DNA of 41,597 nucleotides from JABIEQ01 sp964516055 (GCA_964516055.1 CAZEYK010000004.1:1-41597); one strand, 5' to 3'; shown: positions 7,430 through 16,474, counted from the first letter of the stretch. The notes: generated from the sequence alone by a model not told the origin. Numbers and translations: made by a program.

Positions 7430-9522
7430 CGGAAAATAGTAATAGCACCATTGTTAATAACCTGTATTTCATCTGCGTGTTTGCTCATACCAGCAACAAT
7501 ATCCGCATACCCAGACCAAAATGAACTAATGACAAAGTAAACACGGTCAACACCGGTAAGAGCAAATACGTCATCAATATACTGTTTATCTTGTGCCACA
7601 TATACCAAATTTCTATACGCTTCCGCCAGCGGACTGCCAGAAGGAATCGCATAATAAAACAGTAATCCTTTATCAGTGTCGTAATACCGAGAAAAGCCAA
7701 ATTGATCAATAGACGCCGCCGCAGTAAGTAAATTGCTCAACACCACATGGCTTGCCCCATCAGCCGTATCTGCTTCAATATATCGTGCTGCCTCAATATC
7801 CGCTGACGTCACATTATACCCTGGAAAATGGGTTTTTTTATTTTGTTGCGGATAGGTAAGATAAAATGATCCCGTAATACACACCGACATAATTCCTAAA
7901 AAGAGTAATTGAAAAAAAACATGTTTTTTCCTCAACCAAGAAAAAAACAGAAGCACACTATACAAAGAAAATAGCAGCAAAGGAAACAACAACATATGTC
8001 GGAGCCGCTGCGCGTATTGCACTTGTTCAAACGTATTCAAATCACTAATGACCACCCACGTACTCAAAAAAAAGACATTACTCAGGAGAAAAATAAACAT
8101 CAACACCGTAAGCCAGGTCGTCTTTCTGAATGTCCGATACCAGCCATACAAACCAAGAAAAACCAACACAACAGGAATCAGCATCTGATAACTATACAAG
8201 GTGTCAAGCAAAAACGAGGCACTCGGACTATTGTGATAATAATATGGGCGACCAAATACATCGGCAAACACCGACAGACGAGAAAAAATAATCATCGGTG
8301 AAGGAAGAGAAACGCCTTTCAATAATAAATAACTAAAAAATAAAAATGGCATCACAACCAAACTTCCCGCACATAACGCCACCCATGTTCCTTTATAAAT
8401 AGGTTTTGGAAAACGGTCTTTGTACAACCATAGCGCAATACCAATAACAAAGAGCACCGCAAACATACCAGACAATGGATGCACAGCAAACGCAAACAGC
8501 GAAACGCCAACAACAATAGGAAAAAATTTTCGATAAGAAAAACACACTAATCCCAACATAAATGTGAGTAGCGTCAGCAGTGTGGCAAAATTATGTGGCG
8601 TGGTAACAAAAAACGCAATAAACGAAACCAACAATATACATACAGATCCAACATGGCTTAGATTTTTTTCAAAAGAAAAATGATACCGCAACACATAAAA
8701 CACACAAAGAGGAAGGAATAGGGAAGTGAGCATCATCACGAGCCAGGCATCTGCAAAAAATAGTGGGATATGCCCAACCAATACCAATATTGTTATTAGT
8801 ACATATTGTCCAATATAAAATGGTGTTCGTGGCAAAATAACGCCATGGGCCAAAATATCTTTTTCTGCTGCGCGATGCAAAAACGGATCATATCCAAATC
8901 CCAGCTGATACACAAACGCAGCCACACTAAGCGTTGTCAAAAAATGTATTCCAATAACAACATGTTTTAGCCAAGAGGGTTTGGTAAAATATACATAACA
9001 AAGTAACAAACACGTGGTAATTGCATACACGACAAAAAATCGAGGACCAATCACAAGCCAGGGAGATCCTAGCGCAATCGTGGTTGATTTTGTAGAGAGA
9101 GCAAAGAACATCAATCCTTGTAATCCAAGGACTACCAGCCCAAGAATATCCTGAACATGTAATAACATGTGGGGAATAGAAAAAGAGGGGAAGGGTACAC
9201 CCTTATGTAACAAAAGGGCCCCACCCGCCAGCAAGACCATGCTTATGCCAATAGTCATTGGGGTAATGCCAAAGAGTACATACGATATGGTATGGCCAAG
9301 GAAAAACAGACAAACACCCAAGACTGTTCCCCACAAAGGTGCCCAGGGTATCTGAGAAAAAAAACGTTGGGATATCCCAACGCCAAGAAAAAAGAATAAG
9401 CCCAATAATCCCAGTGCGCCACATACTCCTGAGAGTACTGGCGTCGGGAGGACAAGCGAAAGCACGCCCATTGATAGAAACAAGAACAGAAATGTGGTAT
9501 ATTTGGAAATAGGAAAGCGCAT
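7417..9522 (-). CDS. Large multi-spanning membrane protein, probable GT-C-type glycosyltransferase
   Basis: About 701 residues from MRFPISKYTTF, with well over twelve hydrophobic segments and a soluble C-terminal domain (roughly the last 140 residues). Such architecture, with an acidic loop (GFGYDPFLHRAAEKDILAHG) and a C-terminal periplasmic domain, is typical of lipid-linked-sugar-dependent GT-C enzymes, but no decisive motif was recognised. Upstream in-frame Mets at 9570 and 9606 run into the divergent gene at 9574, so 9522 (T at -1) is preferred. The 3' end overlaps the convergent GT4 gene. Confidence 0.65.
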   Translation of the reverse strand: MRFPISKYTTFLFLFLSMGVLSLVLPTPVLSGVCGALGLLGLFFFLGVGISQRFFSQIPWAPLWGTVLGVCLFFLGHTISYVLFGITPMTIGISMVLLAGGALLLHKGVPFPSFSIPHMLLHVQDILGLVVLGLQGLMFFALSTKSTTIALGSPWLVIGPRFFVVYAITTCLLLCYVYFTKPSWLKHVVIGIHFLTTLSVAAFVYQLGFGYDPFLHRAAEKDILAHGVILPRTPFYIGQYVLITILVLVGHIPLFFADAWLVMMLTSLFLPLCVFYVLRYHFSFEKNLSHVGSVCILLVSFIAFFVTTPHNFATLLTLLTFMLGLVCFSYRKFFPIVVGVSLFAFAVHPLSGMFAVLFVIGIALWLYKDRFPKPIYKGTWVALCAGSLVVMPFLFFSYLLLKGVSLPSPMIIFSRLSVFADVFGRPYYYHNSPSASFLLDTLYSYQMLIPVVLVFLGLYGWYRTFRKTTWLTVLMFIFLLSNVFFLSTWVVISDLNTFEQVQYAQRLRHMLLFPLLLFSLYSVLLFFSWLRKKHVFFQLLFLGIMSVCITGSFYLTYPQQNKKTHFPGYNVTSADIEAARYIEADTADGASHVVLSNLLTAAASIDQFGFSRYYDTDKGLLFYYAIPSGSPLAEAYRNLVYVAQDKQYIDDVFALTGVDRVYFVISSFWSGYADIVAGMSKHADEIQVINNGAITIFRYDR

Positions 9523-9573
9523 AAATATATGCAAATCGTAGCACAAAATTCTTGTGTTGAATAGAGTCATTAT

Positions 9574-10200
9574 ATGGCCAGAATTCAATATTTCATCGAT
9601 ACCCATCCCGACTTATTTCGGTATCAAAAAGCCGAAGAAATTCATCTTCATGATAAATTTTTGGACTGGATGATTCTTCGGTATCTCCCAGATGATATTA
9701 CTCCCAATAGAATTACCTTATTTCGGTTTGTGTGTACACCGATTGTATTTTTTTTAATTATTGCCAATTGGTATCAATTGGGAATAATAACGTTTTTACT
9801 ATTAGCCTTTACCGATGCCTTGGATGGATCCTTGGCAAGAACCAAAAATAAAATTACCAATTTTGGAAAAGTATTTGATCCATTGGCAGATAAGTTTCTC
9901 ATTGGATCAATGGTGGTAATTTTAGTATTTCAATATTTAGATCAATATCTCGCTGCTGCCATCGTAATGGTCGAAATTGGTATCATCCTTGTAGTATCAA
10001 TTGGTGGGGGAAAAAAATTCAAAACCAGCAAAGGCTCAAATAGGTGGGGGAAAACAAAAATGATCTTGCAGGTTATTGCAGTTTTCTGTACATTATTGGC
10101 ATTAGTGATTCATACACCTGTGTTGTTTAGTATTGCAACTGGATTATTTGGGCTTTCATTAGGATTTGCACTGTTGAGTTTATTTACCTTAGGAATATAA
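9574..10200 (+). CDS. CDP-alcohol phosphatidyltransferase
   Basis: 208 residues, about five or six membrane segments. The full catalytic motif is present: DALDGSLAR, then eight residues, G, three, D, three, D (GKVFDPLAD). The family transfers a phosphatidyl or phospho-polyol group from a CDP-alcohol, most often in phosphatidylglycerophosphate or related phospholipid synthesis. The substrate cannot be assigned. A long soluble N-terminus (about 40 residues) precedes the first helix. Base composition and the start context (TATATG) match its neighbours, unlike the related gene that converges on it. Confidence 0.88.
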   Translation: MARIQYFIDTHPDLFRYQKAEEIHLHDKFLDWMILRYLPDDITPNRITLFRFVCTPIVFFLIIANWYQLGIITFLLLAFTDALDGSLARTKNKITNFGKVFDPLADKFLIGSMVVILVFQYLDQYLAAAIVMVEIGIILVVSIGGGKKFKTSKGSNRWGKTKMILQVIAVFCTLLALVIHTPVLFSIATGLFGLSLGFALLSLFTLGI

Positions 10201-10204
10201 AAAG

Positions 10205-10231
10205 CAAAGGACCCGTTTGGGTAAACGGGTC
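10205..10231 (-). terminator. Terminator hairpin of the minus-strand CDP-alcohol transferase
   Basis: GACCCGTTT (10210-10218) pairs perfectly with 10223-10231 around a 4-nt loop. On the minus strand it is followed by a T-rich tail, so it probably ends the gene at 10258-11154. Confidence 0.6.
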
Positions 10232-10257
10232 GAGGATGGATTCCCCTTGATTGGTTC

Positions 10258-11154
10258 TTAGCGGTGTTGCCATCGCCGACGAAGCTGAAAGCTCGTCGAC
10301 AGCACAGCACATGCCGCGCCAGCAAGAATGAACATATCGCCCAAGTACCAAAACCACCGATGGTGGAGGGTGGAAAGTGGCACAAAAATAAGCAATTCAC
10401 TCACCGCCATCAACACCACTGGGGAGAGCCTGAAACGTTTTTCCTCCGGAATCATCCAGAGACCAAACGCCAGGCACAGGCTCGTGACAGTGCCAAGGAC
10501 CATCTGCATGATCCCTGAATCTTGTGCCAAGTGCAATCCCCAGCTGATGCACCAAAAGCACACACCGATCATGAGCACCCAGACCTTGATCTTCCCAGCG
10601 TTGCTGGAAATCTGATGGCGTTGTTCGGTGCTCACCTCCGTGTACGGCATAAACCAATACGAACGGAGAGTGGCCTTGTGAACAATAGAGACCCTGATGG
10701 CCTCCTGAAGCCTGAGACCGAAGTTGATGACATCACAAATGGTGATGACAACCAGCACAGCCATCAGGTTACAGTTGTGCCAGAGGTAAAAGGCATCAGA
10801 AGATTCCAGTGGATTCCTCCACAGAAGGAGGAAGAATGTCCACAGAATCGCCAGAATGAGAAGCTTGTCCGTCGCCTGGTCAGCGAATCCTCCGAATCTC
10901 GTCGTAAGATTGGCATTCCGTGCAAGCACGCCGTCGAAGATGTCAAAGGTCGCGATCCACATCAGCGACATCAGCGACAGCGGCGTCAGGAAATCAACAG
11001 TGATGCACAACATGAACGGCACAAACGCCAGCACACGGCTGAGCGTCAGCACCGTAGGAGTGCACCATGGGTGATCCTTGTGAAACTGAACCCAGAACGC
11101 TCCAAAGCGTCGATCCAGCGAACGAAGACTTTTCTTCTCATTTGTAGTACTCAT
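10258..11154 (-). CDS. Second CDP-alcohol phosphatidyltransferase, compositionally foreign
   Basis: 298 residues with several membrane spans. The motif FDIFDGVLAR...GGFADQATDK matches the CDP-alcohol transferase signature (DG, 2, AR, 8, G, 3, D, 3, D) exactly. The gene differs from its surroundings: the 60 bases from 10921 hold 34 G+C, a GGAGGAA Shine-Dalgarno site lies 6 nt before the ATG, and position -1 is G rather than T. It converges on a native member of the same family and ends at its own hairpin. I infer horizontal acquisition. The opposite-strand open frame 10522-11178 is a shadow. Confidence 0.85.
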   Translation of the reverse strand: MSTTNEKKSLRSLDRRFGAFWVQFHKDHPWCTPTVLTLSRVLAFVPFMLCITVDFLTPLSLMSLMWIATFDIFDGVLARNANLTTRFGGFADQATDKLLILAILWTFFLLLWRNPLESSDAFYLWHNCNLMAVLVVITICDVINFGLRLQEAIRVSIVHKATLRSYWFMPYTEVSTEQRHQISSNAGKIKVWVLMIGVCFWCISWGLHLAQDSGIMQMVLGTVTSLCLAFGLWMIPEEKRFRLSPVVLMAVSELLIFVPLSTLHHRWFWYLGDMFILAGAACAVLSTSFQLRRRWQHR

Positions 11155-11223
11155 CTTGGTTCCTCCATGATGAAATGAGTGATTGAAAAAGAGCTCCTAG
11201 AAGCTATCATAAAATACATAAAT

Positions 11224-11257
11224 AGCCAATAAAACTACTGGCTATGAACTATTGGCT
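11224..11257. repeat. Inverted and direct copies of the TTGGCT word
   Basis: AGCCAAT (11224-11230), CTGGCTATGAAC, and ATGAACTATTGGCT (11244-11257, identical to 3315-3328) lie between the foreign CDP-alcohol transferase and the next gene. The outer parts can pair. Confidence 0.55.
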
Positions 11258-11268
11258 TTCTCCTCTAT

Positions 11269-12972
11269 ATGAAAATTCCCTACAAAATTCCCATTTGGTT
11301 ACTCAGCGCACTCAGTGTGATATTTTTTCTCGTATACTCATCACTGTTTATAAACTGGAAAGCCCCTTTGGATTCTTCTATCATGCAATTTCGCAATGGA
11401 ATGCCAGAAATACTGCCACTCAGTCAACCAGACATAGCAATTAATTACGCATTTATATACAACCAGGTATTGCTCGGCAACACGTTATTTACCGATCCAC
11501 TCAGCGAACAAACACAACAACAACTACATCCACGAAGCACTACCGTTATTTATAACCAAATAAGTCCTATTGGATTTCCCGGAATTATTGTTTTGCTTTC
11601 CATACTAATCAAACCACTTGTGTTAGCGTTTGGTGAATTTAGTTTCAACTTATTCATGGTAACAATAACACCACTTATTGCTGTCATTACTCCCATATTA
11701 TTTTACGCAGTACTAAAAACATTTTTTCCTAAACGAATTGCTCTTGTTGCCAGCGTGTTATTATATGTGATGCCACTTTGGTGGTATTATGCTGCCTGGC
11801 CAGCACAACATCATACCTGGGTAATTGCCAGCATTATCAGTGCACTCTTTTTTGCCAAAAATGCACAAAAAAAATCAGCAGGGGAATGGCGCTATTTTTA
11901 TTCCTTTCTTAGCGGCATCAGCTATGCGCTTGCCATATTTCTCAGACCGACTGAAGCCTTGTGGCTCATTCCAGTACTTATCGTATTTGTCTATACCAAA
12001 AAGAAAAAAATTCATTGGAAATATCATATCCTCCCATTTTGTTGTGCAGCCATACTGATGGCCATTGCATTTTTTATCACCCAAGTTCACTACTACGGGC
12101 ACGCGTTAGGGTCAGGCTATGTTATTCCTCAATCTACTGGTGCTGGTGGAAGTATTGTTGCTTCTGCGTTGTTTGATAGTCCTGTAATCAGTCTTATTGC
12201 GCCATTTGGTATCCATCCGCTTGCCATTATAAAAAATACATATCAGTATCTTGTTACACTTGTGTTTCCGTGGACAATCCTCACCATCATTGGCATCTAC
12301 TACACCATTATTATAAAAAACCCACGAGCCACCAAACGATCCCGAACATATCTTTTTTTTGTTGCCAGCATTAGTACCTTTTTGCTTATCTATTATGGAT
12401 CAGCAACATTTTTTGACACACCACTTGGCGATGTACCCACCATTGGTACATCCTTTACCAGATACTTTTTATTTATCTACGTCTTTAGTTTGCCATTTGT
12501 TGCACGGGCATTATTTTCACTGATCCAATTTTTCAAAAAACCAGTTCGTTTGCCAGTATTAGGTTGTATGATCATGGTTCTTGGAATTCATGGTTATATC
12601 ACAACATACAAGCACGTCGACGGACTAGAAATGCTCAAAGGAAATATTGCACAATTTTACAACGAACGAGATCAAGTACTCACCAACACTTGGCCCAATA
12701 GTGTCATCATCACCGACTCTGCTGACAAGTATCTTTTTCCGTATCGGCGGGTAATCACTACAGCCTCATACGAAAGAGAAAAATCACAAAGTGCCATTAG
12801 TACTCTTCTCGACCAAGGTATTCCGGTATATTGGTACAATCATGTGTCCTCAGGGAAAACAGATGTTGAACAAGAGATAAACAAGCAGTTTACAAATGCT
12901 CCATTTCATATCACAGAGTCTATGTGGGCCGGATATGACATGCAACTACGACGAATTGAAAAAAAACCATAA
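11269..12972 (+). CDS. Multi-spanning membrane protein, probable GT-C glycosyltransferase
   Basis: 567 residues with about eleven or twelve hydrophobic segments and a C-terminal soluble domain after about residue 455. A large first extracytoplasmic loop (residues about 32-95) followed by packed helices, with the RPTEALW segment, resembles family GT39/PMT-like transferases that use lipid-linked sugars. No specific function is assigned. It lies in the glycan locus, and its TATATG start fits native genes. Confidence 0.65.
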   Translation: MKIPYKIPIWLLSALSVIFFLVYSSLFINWKAPLDSSIMQFRNGMPEILPLSQPDIAINYAFIYNQVLLGNTLFTDPLSEQTQQQLHPRSTTVIYNQISPIGFPGIIVLLSILIKPLVLAFGEFSFNLFMVTITPLIAVITPILFYAVLKTFFPKRIALVASVLLYVMPLWWYYAAWPAQHHTWVIASIISALFFAKNAQKKSAGEWRYFYSFLSGISYALAIFLRPTEALWLIPVLIVFVYTKKKKIHWKYHILPFCCAAILMAIAFFITQVHYYGHALGSGYVIPQSTGAGGSIVASALFDSPVISLIAPFGIHPLAIIKNTYQYLVTLVFPWTILTIIGIYYTIIIKNPRATKRSRTYLFFVASISTFLLIYYGSATFFDTPLGDVPTIGTSFTRYFLFIYVFSLPFVARALFSLIQFFKKPVRLPVLGCMIMVLGIHGYITTYKHVDGLEMLKGNIAQFYNERDQVLTNTWPNSVIITDSADKYLFPYRRVITTASYEREKSQSAISTLLDQGIPVYWYNHVSSGKTDVEQEINKQFTNAPFHITESMWAGYDMQLRRIEKKP

Positions 12973-12996
12973 ATAACATAAGATACCCTCATATAG

Positions 12997-13006
12997 CTAT
13001 TGGCTA
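12997..13006 (+). repeat. CTATTGGCTA intergenic word
   Basis: CTATTGGCTA follows the membrane glycosyltransferase gene and precedes the HIT gene; a related GATTGGCTT is at 13049. It is a copy of the recurrent word. Confidence 0.45.
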
Positions 13007-13082
13007 CCTGTCTGTCGATAGAGATATAGACTTCCTTCATCCAAAGGCTGATTGGCTTTTCGTGGGGGCTAAACACTACTAT

Positions 13083-13487
13083 ATGGATTGCATTTTTTGT
13101 AAAATTATTAACGGAGACATCCCAAACTATACCGTTTACGAAGACGATCACGTCTTGGCATTTCTTGATATTCATCCTCACGCTAAAGGTCATACCGTAG
13201 TTATTCCCAAACAACATGCAGACACGATCTTTGGGCTCGACGATGAATACACACAAGCCCTCATGCTTGGTACCCAAAAAGCAATGGAAAAAATCCAAGA
13301 AGCGCTTGGACCAGAAGGATTCAATGTTGGCTGGAATCACAATGAAATCGCGGGACAAGCAGTTCCGCATCTACATGTGCACATTCTTCCTCGATGGAAA
13401 AACGACGGTGGAAAAAATATACACGCCATCATAAATAACCCTGGCAATCAATCAGTACAAGACATCGCTGCATTGTTCAATCAGTAA
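13083..13487 (+). CDS. HIT family nucleotide-binding hydrolase
   Basis: 134 residues from MDCIFCKIINGDIPNYTVYE. It carries the HIT motif VPHLHVHILPRW (His-x-His-x-His-x-x) near residue 98 and the HPHAKGHTVVIPKQH stretch of Hint-type proteins. These cleave nucleoside phosphoramidates or related nucleotides. The CIFC motif may bind zinc, as in many Hint proteins. It is cytoplasmic. The TTG-type extension at 13062 is unlikely because the family starts at MDCIFC. Confidence 0.93.
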   Translation: MDCIFCKIINGDIPNYTVYEDDHVLAFLDIHPHAKGHTVVIPKQHADTIFGLDDEYTQALMLGTQKAMEKIQEALGPEGFNVGWNHNEIAGQAVPHLHVHILPRWKNDGGKNIHAIINNPGNQSVQDIAALFNQ

Positions 13488-13505
13488 AAAATTTATTTAT
13501 AAACT

Positions 13506-13533
13506 AAGAACGTTGAACCAAGAACCGTGAACT
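13506..13533 (+). repeat. Tandem 14-nt direct repeat before a Nudix gene
   Basis: AAGAACGTTGAACC (13506-13519) is followed directly by AAGAACCGTGAACT (13520-13533), 11 of 14 identical. The words AACTAAGAAC and AACGTTGAAC in it recur at 20435-20444 and 2063-2072. Confidence 0.55.
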
Positions 13534-13540
13534 AATACAT

Positions 13541-14146
13541 ATGCCCAAACACCTCAAAAAATTATCTGAAGAAATACTCCATAGTAATCCATGGTCCGTG
13601 TACAAACACGATACCTATGAAAAACCAAATGGAGCAGTAGGAGATTATTACTACATGCAAACACCAGGAAACTCAATGATTATCCCCGTACTTGAAGATG
13701 GACGAATTGTCCTTATCCTTCAAACACGCTACATTGATCAACGACAAAGTTTAGAATTTCCGTGTGGAGGAAAAAAAGAAGGGCAAAGTCCATTAGACGT
13801 TGCAAAAATAGAACTGTACCAAGAAACAGGATGGATTGCCGACGACTTTATGAAAATAGGATCATTCCAAGCCCTTAATGGATTGGTAGATGATGAGTGC
13901 CATGTTTTTCTTGCAAAAGTCGTAGAACAAAAAGAACAGCAACTCGAGGATACAGAAGACATAGAAGTACTCTATCGTCGACCAGATGAAATTGATGAAA
14001 TGATCAAAAAAAATGATATTTGGGACGGACAAACCATGGCTGCCTGGTCAATGGCACGACATATCTTTTTTGAAGAAAAACCTGTTGCAAAAGCTACCGC
14101 ATTAGGAACATTGCAAAATATATTTGACGATTTTATCGGTTCATAG
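13541..14146 (+). CDS. Nudix-fold protein with a degenerate Nudix box
   Basis: 201 residues. LEFPCGGKKEGQSPLDVAKI and ELYQETGW (residues 71-98) align with the ADP-ribose pyrophosphatase type Nudix box. The box is imperfect: the usual REUxEE is IELYQE, so the Arg and one metal-binding Glu are replaced, and the GE after the first Gly is GQ. It may be a hydrolase with changed specificity or a non-catalytic Nudix protein. It begins a run of closely spaced sugar-nucleotide genes. Confidence 0.8.
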   Translation: MPKHLKKLSEEILHSNPWSVYKHDTYEKPNGAVGDYYYMQTPGNSMIIPVLEDGRIVLILQTRYIDQRQSLEFPCGGKKEGQSPLDVAKIELYQETGWIADDFMKIGSFQALNGLVDDECHVFLAKVVEQKEQQLEDTEDIEVLYRRPDEIDEMIKKNDIWDGQTMAAWSMARHIFFEEKPVAKATALGTLQNIFDDFIGS

Positions 14147-14174
14147 TGTATTCATAGTAAGTAAACAGAGGTAT

Positions 14175-14561
14175 ATGACAGAACAACCATTTATTACTAC
14201 CTTCACGTTTAAAGATCAAGCGCCAAAAGAGGGAAGAAACTTAAAGAGTGTAAAAGTTGGTGAGGTATATATATCTCGCGCTGAACTAGAACCCTATGCA
14301 ATTATAGGCAATGCGTATTTTCATTCAACAAACATCATGATGTTTGTTGAAAAAGGAAAGGTGCAAGCAAAATACAAAAGTATAGACGGACAAAAAGAAC
14401 AAGAACAGACTATTGATCCAGGATCCGTTGTGGTACATATTCCTGAAAAAGTTGCCTTTGCTCTAAAAAATATGGATGACACCAAAACTGTCGTCGTCAT
14501 GTTTTCAGACAAACCAATTCAGTCAAGTGATGATGAACACGAATATATTCTTTATACATAA
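14175..14561 (+). CDS. Small cupin-fold protein of the dTDP-sugar cluster
   Basis: 128 residues from MTEQPFITTFTF. The beta-rich pattern (IMMFVEKGKVQAKY, then DPGSVVVHIPEKVAFAL) suggests a single cupin domain, but the usual metal-binding His set is not obvious. It lies 6 nt before the rmlB-like gene. A role as sugar-nucleotide epimerase or sensor is only inferred from position. The upstream TTG frame opening at 14124 overlaps the Nudix gene and is unlikely. Confidence 0.55.
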   Translation: MTEQPFITTFTFKDQAPKEGRNLKSVKVGEVYISRAELEPYAIIGNAYFHSTNIMMFVEKGKVQAKYKSIDGQKEQEQTIDPGSVVVHIPEKVAFALKNMDDTKTVVVMFSDKPIQSSDDEHEYILYT

Positions 14562-14567
14562 ATAGGT

Positions 14568-15590
14568 ATGAAATTAGTGGTAACAGGAGGCGCCGGATTT
14601 ATCGGCTCAAACTTTATTCATTATTGGCTAAAAAATCATCCGGAAGATGAGGTAATTGGCTATGACTCGCTCACATACGCAGGAAATTTAGAAAATCTTG
14701 AACACGCAAAAGAGCATAAACAATTTACCTTTATAAAAGGGGATATCGGGGATTTTGACACCGCAAAAAAATCACTGGAAGGCGTAGACATCGTAATTAA
14801 TTTTGCCGCCGAATCACACAACGATCGAGCGGTTCTTGATCCAGGAATTTTTATTCGCACCAATGTATTAGGAACACAAATTTTACTAGAAGCCGCACGG
14901 CAAGCAGGAGTAAAACGTTTTCATCATATTTCCACCTGCGAAGTATTTGGTGATCTTGCTCTCGATGAACAGCGAGCATTTCTCGAAACAGATCCATATC
15001 AACCAAAAACACCATATAATGCCTCAAAAGCTGGCGCAAATCACGTTGTTATGGCGTATTATCACACATACAACATGCCAGTAACGATCAGTCACTGTGC
15101 AAACAATTATGGCCCATATCAATTTCCAGAAAAACTAATTCCGCTATTTACCACCAATGCACTTGAAGATAAGTCACTGCCATTGTTTAAAAGTAGTCAA
15201 AACAAACGAGAATGGACTCATGTAGATGATCACGCTCGTGCAATTGAAGCAATTTTAGAAAACGGGAAAATAGGTGAAGCATATAACATAGGTACTGGCG
15301 TAGAAAAAAGTGTAGAAGAAATCACAAATATTATTCTCAAAACATTAGATAAACCAGAGTCACTCAAAACATACGTCCCAGATCGGCTCAGCCATGATAG
15401 ACGCTACCTTCTTGATGACACAAAACTTCGGCAAGAAACAGGATGGAAACCACAAATTGATTTTGAAGATGGCATGAAAGAAACAATTCTCTGGTACAAA
15501 AATAATGAAGATTGGTGGAAACGAGTAAAAAGCGGAGAGTACGAAACATATTATGACATGTATTATAATGATAAATTAGGAAAAAAATAA
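14568..15590 (+). CDS. rmlB: dTDP-glucose 4,6-dehydratase (RmlB-like)
   Basis: 340-residue extended short-chain dehydrogenase. It has the NAD-binding GGAGFIGSN (7-15), the Tyr-x-x-x-Lys pair Y150/K154 (PYNASKAG), and sugar-nucleotide-binding stretches NNYGPYQFPEKLIPLF, REWTHVDDHARAI and SHDRRYLLD. It should convert dTDP-glucose to dTDP-4-keto-6-deoxyglucose. In the active site the usual Thr-Asp-Glu is Thr-Cys-Glu (residues 123-125), so the general-acid Asp is replaced by Cys. UDP-glucose cannot be excluded as substrate. The partner epimerase/reductase follows after 5 nt. Confidence 0.88.
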   Translation: MKLVVTGGAGFIGSNFIHYWLKNHPEDEVIGYDSLTYAGNLENLEHAKEHKQFTFIKGDIGDFDTAKKSLEGVDIVINFAAESHNDRAVLDPGIFIRTNVLGTQILLEAARQAGVKRFHHISTCEVFGDLALDEQRAFLETDPYQPKTPYNASKAGANHVVMAYYHTYNMPVTISHCANNYGPYQFPEKLIPLFTTNALEDKSLPLFKSSQNKREWTHVDDHARAIEAILENGKIGEAYNIGTGVEKSVEEITNIILKTLDKPESLKTYVPDRLSHDRRYLLDDTKLRQETGWKPQIDFEDGMKETILWYKNNEDWWKRVKSGEYETYYDMYYNDKLGKK

Positions 15591-15595
15591 TTACT

Positions 15596-16474
15596 ATGAA
15601 AATTCTTATCCTCGGTGCAAATGGCTATGTGGGAAAACGCTGCAAAGAGAGCTGGTCAGATGCAGTGGCTTCAGACAAAAAAATTCATTCAACACAAGAT
15701 GTGCTCGATCTTCTTGAAGAACACAAACCAAACGCTGTCCTTAATGCCGCAGGTGTTCGTGGAAAACCAAACGTAGATTGGTGTGAAGATCATCAACTCG
15801 TTACCATTTTGGGAAATACCAAATTGCCAATCATTATTGCCGAAGCCTGCCAACAAAAAGGTGTGTATCTTTTGCACATTGGTTCTGGGTGTATTTTTTA
15901 TGGAGATTCTCCACACGAAGATAAAGAATGGCGCGAAGAAGACATGGGAAACCCAACCGAAGTCACGTACTCACGAACCAAATGGGCCGCCGACCTCGTC
16001 CTTTCTACGCTTCCAAACGTCGGTATTGCCCGTATCCGTATGCCAATCGATTGGATACCAAGCAACCAAAACATGATAGATAAACTTGCCACCTATCCAA
16101 AAGTAATTGACGTAGAAAATAGCGTCACCATCGTCGATGACATGGTAGACGTCTTTCACCAGCTATTAGAAAAAAAAGCCGAAGGCATCTTTCACGTTAC
16201 CAATCCAGGGAAACTCAAGCACAAAGAAATCGTTGCCCTTTACGAAGAAATGATCGATCCAACTCATACCAATGAATGGATCAGCAATGAAGACCTCGTC
16301 AAACAAGGACTCGCCACCAAAGGACGATCAAACAATTTTCTTCACTCAAAAAATCTTGGAAAGTTTGGCATCGAAATGAGAGAAGTACACAAAGCCATGC
16401 GGGACACCATGCAAAAATACAAAGAAGCAAAAGAAAAAGGCGTCACATCAGACCAAAGCATGCCAAGTTGCTAG
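15596..16474 (+). CDS. Plant NRS/ER-like dTDP-4-keto-6-deoxyglucose 3,5-epimerase/4-reductase
   Basis: 292-residue NAD(P)-dependent sugar-nucleotide reductase. It has GANGYVG (7-13) and Y125/K129. Rather than ordinary RmlD, it recalls the plant bifunctional enzyme NRS/ER (UER1): AAGVRGKPNVDWCEDH, GSGCIF (C99), RIRMPI, DKLATYPKV (K163), FHVTNPG and KGRSNN lie in the same order. Cys in GCIF and the later Lys are, as I recall, the residues assigned to epimerisation in the plant enzyme. Following rmlB, it could carry out the last steps of L-rhamnose nucleotide synthesis alone. A terminator follows. Confidence 0.82.
   Translation: MKILILGANGYVGKRCKESWSDAVASDKKIHSTQDVLDLLEEHKPNAVLNAAGVRGKPNVDWCEDHQLVTILGNTKLPIIIAEACQQKGVYLLHIGSGCIFYGDSPHEDKEWREEDMGNPTEVTYSRTKWAADLVLSTLPNVGIARIRMPIDWIPSNQNMIDKLATYPKVIDVENSVTIVDDMVDVFHQLLEKKAEGIFHVTNPGKLKHKEIVALYEEMIDPTHTNEWISNEDLVKQGLATKGRSNNFLHSKNLGKFGIEMREVHKAMRDTMQKYKEAKEKGVTSDQSMPSC

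Noticed and set aside
10522..11178. A 218-residue plus-strand reading frame
   Set aside because: It is opposite the CDP-alcohol transferase gene, whose exact catalytic motif and Shine-Dalgarno site show which strand is coding; G+C-rich DNA leaves long shadow frames.
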